64,000 nt of DNA, from NCBI RefSeq assembly GCF_030581005.1, contig NZ_JAUQSX010000006.1, forward strand, positions 186,001 through 250,000, in the 5' to 3' direction. Below, piece by piece: positions 61,841-64,000 of this stretch (positions are counted from its first letter, which is position 1; every line of letters starts with the position of its first letter). Source of the stretch: Hymenobacter mellowenesis. GTDB lineage: Bacteria; Bacteroidota; Bacteroidia; Cytophagales; Hymenobacteraceae. A model generated the notes under the pieces. That model saw only the letters and a list, made by a program, of their open reading frames with translations, made no database searches and was not told the DNA's origin. Made by a program: the position numbers and the translations under genes.

Positions 61841-62302
61841 TTACGCCTCTTCCTTCACCACAATCTTCTCAATTTCGTCGTCGGCTTTAATCTGGTCGAT
61901 AACGTCCAGGCCATCCACTACTTTGCCGAATACGGTGTGCACGCGGTCGAGGTGGGCGGTGTTGTCGCGCGAGTGCACGATGAAGAACTGCGAGCCGCCC
62001 GTGTTTTTACCGGCGTGGGCCATGCTGAGGACGCCGCGCTCGTGGTACTGGTGGCCGCCGCTGGTTTCGCAGTCGATTTTGTAGCCGGGGCCGCCGGTGC
62101 CGGGGTGGCCTTTGGCGCCGGCCCGGGTGTTGGGGCAGCCGCCCTGAATGACGAAATTCGGGATGACGCGGTGGAATTTCAGGCCATCGTAGTAGCCTTT
62201 CTGGGCCAAGTCGGTAAAGTTTTTGACGGTGTTCGGAGCGTCCTGCTCGTAGAACTCAACCTTCATCACGCCTTTTTTGGTGTGGATTTCTGCGGTTTTC
62301 AT
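61841..62302 (-). CDS. Cyclophilin-type peptidyl-prolyl isomerase
   Basis: 153 residues. Cyclophilin core: [32 protein letters not shown] (catalytic Arg in FHRV and the QFF substrate pocket), [20 protein letters not shown]. Length is that of a single-domain cytoplasmic enzyme; no signal peptide. Catalyses cis-trans proline isomerisation in folding. Divergent from the fasciclin gene. Confidence 0.93.
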   Translation of the reverse strand: MKTAEIHTKKGVMKVEFYEQDAPNTVKNFTDLAQKGYYDGLKFHRVIPNFVIQGGCPNTRAGAKGHPGTGGPGYKIDCETSGGHQYHERGVLSMAHAGKNTGGSQFFIVHSRDNTAHLDRVHTVFGKVVDGLDVIDQIKADDEIEKIVVKEEA

Positions 62303-62473
62303 GTATCGGAACTTGGTGGATTTAACGAATGATACGGCAAGCGCCGCACATTGGAGGGCGCGAAGGTAAGAAAACCGACCAGCATCGAAACAACCCTACG
62401 GGGGCATTTGTCCGTAACCCTGAGCGCCACACTGGCATATACCCTTCTTACTTTTTTCACACCTGCGTTTTAC

Positions 62474-63106
62474 ATGAAAAAACATTTCGCTCCGCTACTC
62501 GCTGCCCTGGCTACTTCGCTCCTAATGGCCAGTTGCGGCAACGACAAGCCCGCCACCACCGAAACCGGCGCGAGCACCGTCAACCCCGCCGACTCGCTCG
62601 CGGCGCTGGCCGGTGATTCGGCCCGGATGGCCAAGCCCGGCGGCGTGATGGTGGACGGCGTGGCCATGACGGCCGACAAAAACATCGTCGAAAATGCCTC
62701 GGCGGCCACCAGCGTCAGCACCCTAGTGTCTGCCGTGAAGCAGGCCGGCTTGGTGGAAACCCTGAGCGGCCCCGGCCCCTTCACTGTATTTGCTCCCACC
62801 AATGCCGCTTTCGAAAAGCTGCCCAAAGGCGCACTAGCTGGCTTGATGGACGAGGCCAGCAAAGCGAATCTGAAAGGCGTGCTCACTTACCACGTCATCC
62901 CTGGCCGCCTCGTGGCTGCCGACCTCAAGGATGGCCAAGAACTGACCACGGTGAATGGCGAAAAGCTGCACATCTCGGTGAAAGACGGCAAAGTGATGGT
63001 GAGCAACGGCAAGGATGCCCCCGCCACCGTGCAAATTGCCGACGTGATTTCCAGCAATGGCGTGACCCACGTCATTGATGGCGTGGTGTTACCGCTGGCC
63101 AAATAA
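62474..63106 (+). CDS. Fasciclin (FAS1)-domain lipoprotein
   Basis: 210 residues from ATG 62474, giving the signal peptide FAPLLAALATSLLMASC with lipobox Cys 21. A Thr/Ala-rich linker (about 22-75) leads to one FAS1 domain (about 78-210): SVSTLVSAVKQAGL, GPFTVFAPTNAAFEKLP, LTYHVIPGRL, TVNGEKLHISV and the terminal NGVTHVIDGVVLPL. FAS1 domains mediate surface adhesion. Expected as an envelope lipoprotein. An inverted-repeat element with an embedded terminator follows. Confidence 0.92.
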   Translation: MKKHFAPLLAALATSLLMASCGNDKPATTETGASTVNPADSLAALAGDSARMAKPGGVMVDGVAMTADKNIVENASAATSVSTLVSAVKQAGLVETLSGPGPFTVFAPTNAAFEKLPKGALAGLMDEASKANLKGVLTYHVIPGRLVAADLKDGQELTTVNGEKLHISVKDGKVMVSNGKDAPATVQIADVISSNGVTHVIDGVVLPLAK

Positions 63107-63111
63107 GACGT

Positions 63112-63302
63112 CGTCATTGCGAGTGGAGCGTAGTGCAACGTGGCAATCCGTCCTCTCAAAACCAGATACGTCCTTGAGTGAAAAGCCCCAACTCTGAATA
63201 GAGTTGGGGCTTTATTGCGTTCATAAGGAAAGACTTTCTCACAACTCGAGGCTGGTCGCATTAAGAGGACGGATTGCCGCGGCCTGCGGCCTCGCAATGA
63301 CG
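63112..63302. repeat. Inverted-repeat element of the CGTCATTGCGAG family with an embedded terminator
   Basis: Outer arms CGTCATTGCGAG (63112) and CTCGCAATGACG (63291), inner arms TGGCAATCCGTCCTCT (63141) and AGAGGACGGATTGCC (63264). The about 107-bp centre contains a perfect intrinsic terminator. Between the convergent fasciclin and rsgA genes; a different family from the GAACGTCATG repeats. Confidence 0.85.
63182..63213. terminator. Bidirectional terminator embedded in the inverted-repeat element
   Basis: Perfect 14-bp stem AAAGCCCCAACTCT/AGAGTTGGGGCTTT, loop GAAT, inside the 63112-63302 element; serves fasciclin and probably rsgA. Confidence 0.88.
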
Positions 63303-63316
63303 AGCTGGCGCAGGCG

Positions 63317-64000
63317 TTAATGCCGGTTGTCCTCGCCGGCCAGCATGCTGAGGTAGCTGTCGTAGCGGGGCAGGGCGATGCGGCCCTGGTCCACGGCTTC
63401 GCGCACGGCGCAACCGGGCTCGTGGGTGTGCTGGCAGTTATGATAGCGGCACTGGCCCAGCAGGGCGCGGAATTCGGGGAAGTAGCCGGCCAGCTCAGCG
63501 GGCGGCAGGTCGACGAGGCCCAGCTCCTTGATGCCGGGCGTGTCGATGATGAATGTACCGGGGCGCACTTCCAGCATTTCGGCGAAGGTCGTGGTGTGCA
63601 CGCCTTTGTCGGAAAAGTCGCTGATTTCGGCGGTTTTCAGGTCGAGGTCGGGCACTAGGGCGTTGATGAGCGTGCTTTTGCCCACGCCGGAATGGCCAGC
63701 CAGCAGGCTTACTTTGCCTTCCAGCAGCTGGTCGATTTCGGCCACGCCCTCGCCCAGGCTGGCGGCGCAGGTGCGGCTGGGGTAGCCCAAGCTGGCGTAC
63801 ATGCCCGCAATTTCGGCCTGGTAGGCAAAGCCTTCCTCGTCGTACAAATCCGTTTTATTGAACAGCAGCGTGACCGGAATGTGGTAGGCCTCGGCCGTGA
63901 CCAAAAACCGGTCGATAAACCCAAACGAAGTGGCCGGCGACACCAGCGTAACCACCAGCATGGCCTGGTCCAGATTGGCGGCTACGATGTGCACGTGGCC
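63317..64000 (-). CDS. rsgA: Ribosome small-subunit GTPase RsgA (N-terminus beyond window)
   Basis: At least 227 residues; the frame is open to the right edge (reads GHVHIVAANLDQ), so the OB-fold start is missing. Circularly permuted GTPase order: NKTDLYDEE (G4), then G1 GHSGVGKSTLINAL, and DTPGIKELGL (G3). The C-terminal zinc finger is CRYHNCQHTHEPGC. It matures the 30S subunit and releases RbfA. Convergent with the fasciclin gene. Confidence 0.93.
   Translation of the reverse strand, partial: GHVHIVAANLDQAMLVVTLVSPATSFGFIDRFLVTAEAYHIPVTLLFNKTDLYDEEGFAYQAEIAGMYASLGYPSRTCAASLGEGVAEIDQLLEGKVSLLAGHSGVGKSTLINALVPDLDLKTAEISDFSDKGVHTTTFAEMLEVRPGTFIIDTPGIKELGLVDLPPAELAGYFPEFRALLGQCRYHNCQHTHEPGCAVREAVDQGRIALPRYDSYLSMLAGEDNRH

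Overview
The window is high-GC, densely packed chromosomal DNA from a Bacteroidota bacterium. It most resembles Hymenobacter or a close Cytophagales relative; this is inferred from content, with no database search. The support is: three secreted proteins ending in type IX secretion (T9SS) sorting domains; a SusC-like TonB-dependent receptor with a carboxypeptidase-regulatory-like start; families typical of the phylum (DUF4290, DUF3109, DUF4846); -7 promoter motifs of the form TAnnTTTG; almost no Shine-Dalgarno sequences; and a bacteriophytochrome operon.

Layout. 1-4.2 kb: the 3' part of a LanC-like gene, a T9SS cargo protein and a lipoprotein. 4.2-7.4 kb: hisS, a divergent HTH gene across a phased operator array, and a lower-GC orphan gene bracketed by two near-identical terminators. 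7.4-15.6 kb: TonB-dependent receptor, MORN-repeat protein, thiolase, and a BatB/BatC-like pair. 15.7-16.1 kb: tRNA-Ser, -Pro and -Arg with a structured spacer. 16.3-20.6 kb: T9SS cargo, gyrB, and a RidA gene broken by one amber codon. 20.6-25.2 kb: red-light operon of heme oxygenase, bacteriophytochrome kinase, response regulator and receiver-kinase. 25.3-33.2 kb: polyphosphate kinase, exopolyphosphatase, a phosphoesterase fused to an outer-membrane barrel, and a DUF457 protein. 33.3-42.5 kb: housekeeping and stress genes (sirtuin, FMN-binding stress protein, purU, pirin/nitroreductase/pirin, HAD, NUDIX) plus a 39-residue membrane peptide gene. 42.6-45.1 kb: topA. 45.4-53.3 kb: chemosensory operon with a giant soluble poly-HAMP receptor, CheW, CheY, CheA and CheC but no CheR or CheB. 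53.4-64 kb: arginase-family enzyme, small membrane proteins, DUF4349 lipoprotein, murA (Asp form), DUF4290, UvrD/PcrA helicase, DUF3109, cyclophilin, fasciclin lipoprotein and partial rsgA.

The intergenic spaces carry ten copies of an imperfect-palindrome repeat of about 100 bp (termini GAACGTCATG), one copy each of two other inverted-repeat families, and many intrinsic terminators. Several repeats lie exactly between a stop codon and that gene's terminator. No transposase gene is present.

The observations most worth following are the poly-HAMP chemosensory operon, with ten exact 92-residue repeats of the kind seen in fungal group III histidine kinases, and the 42-bp phased TGTCAC/GTGACA array between hisS and the HTH gene.
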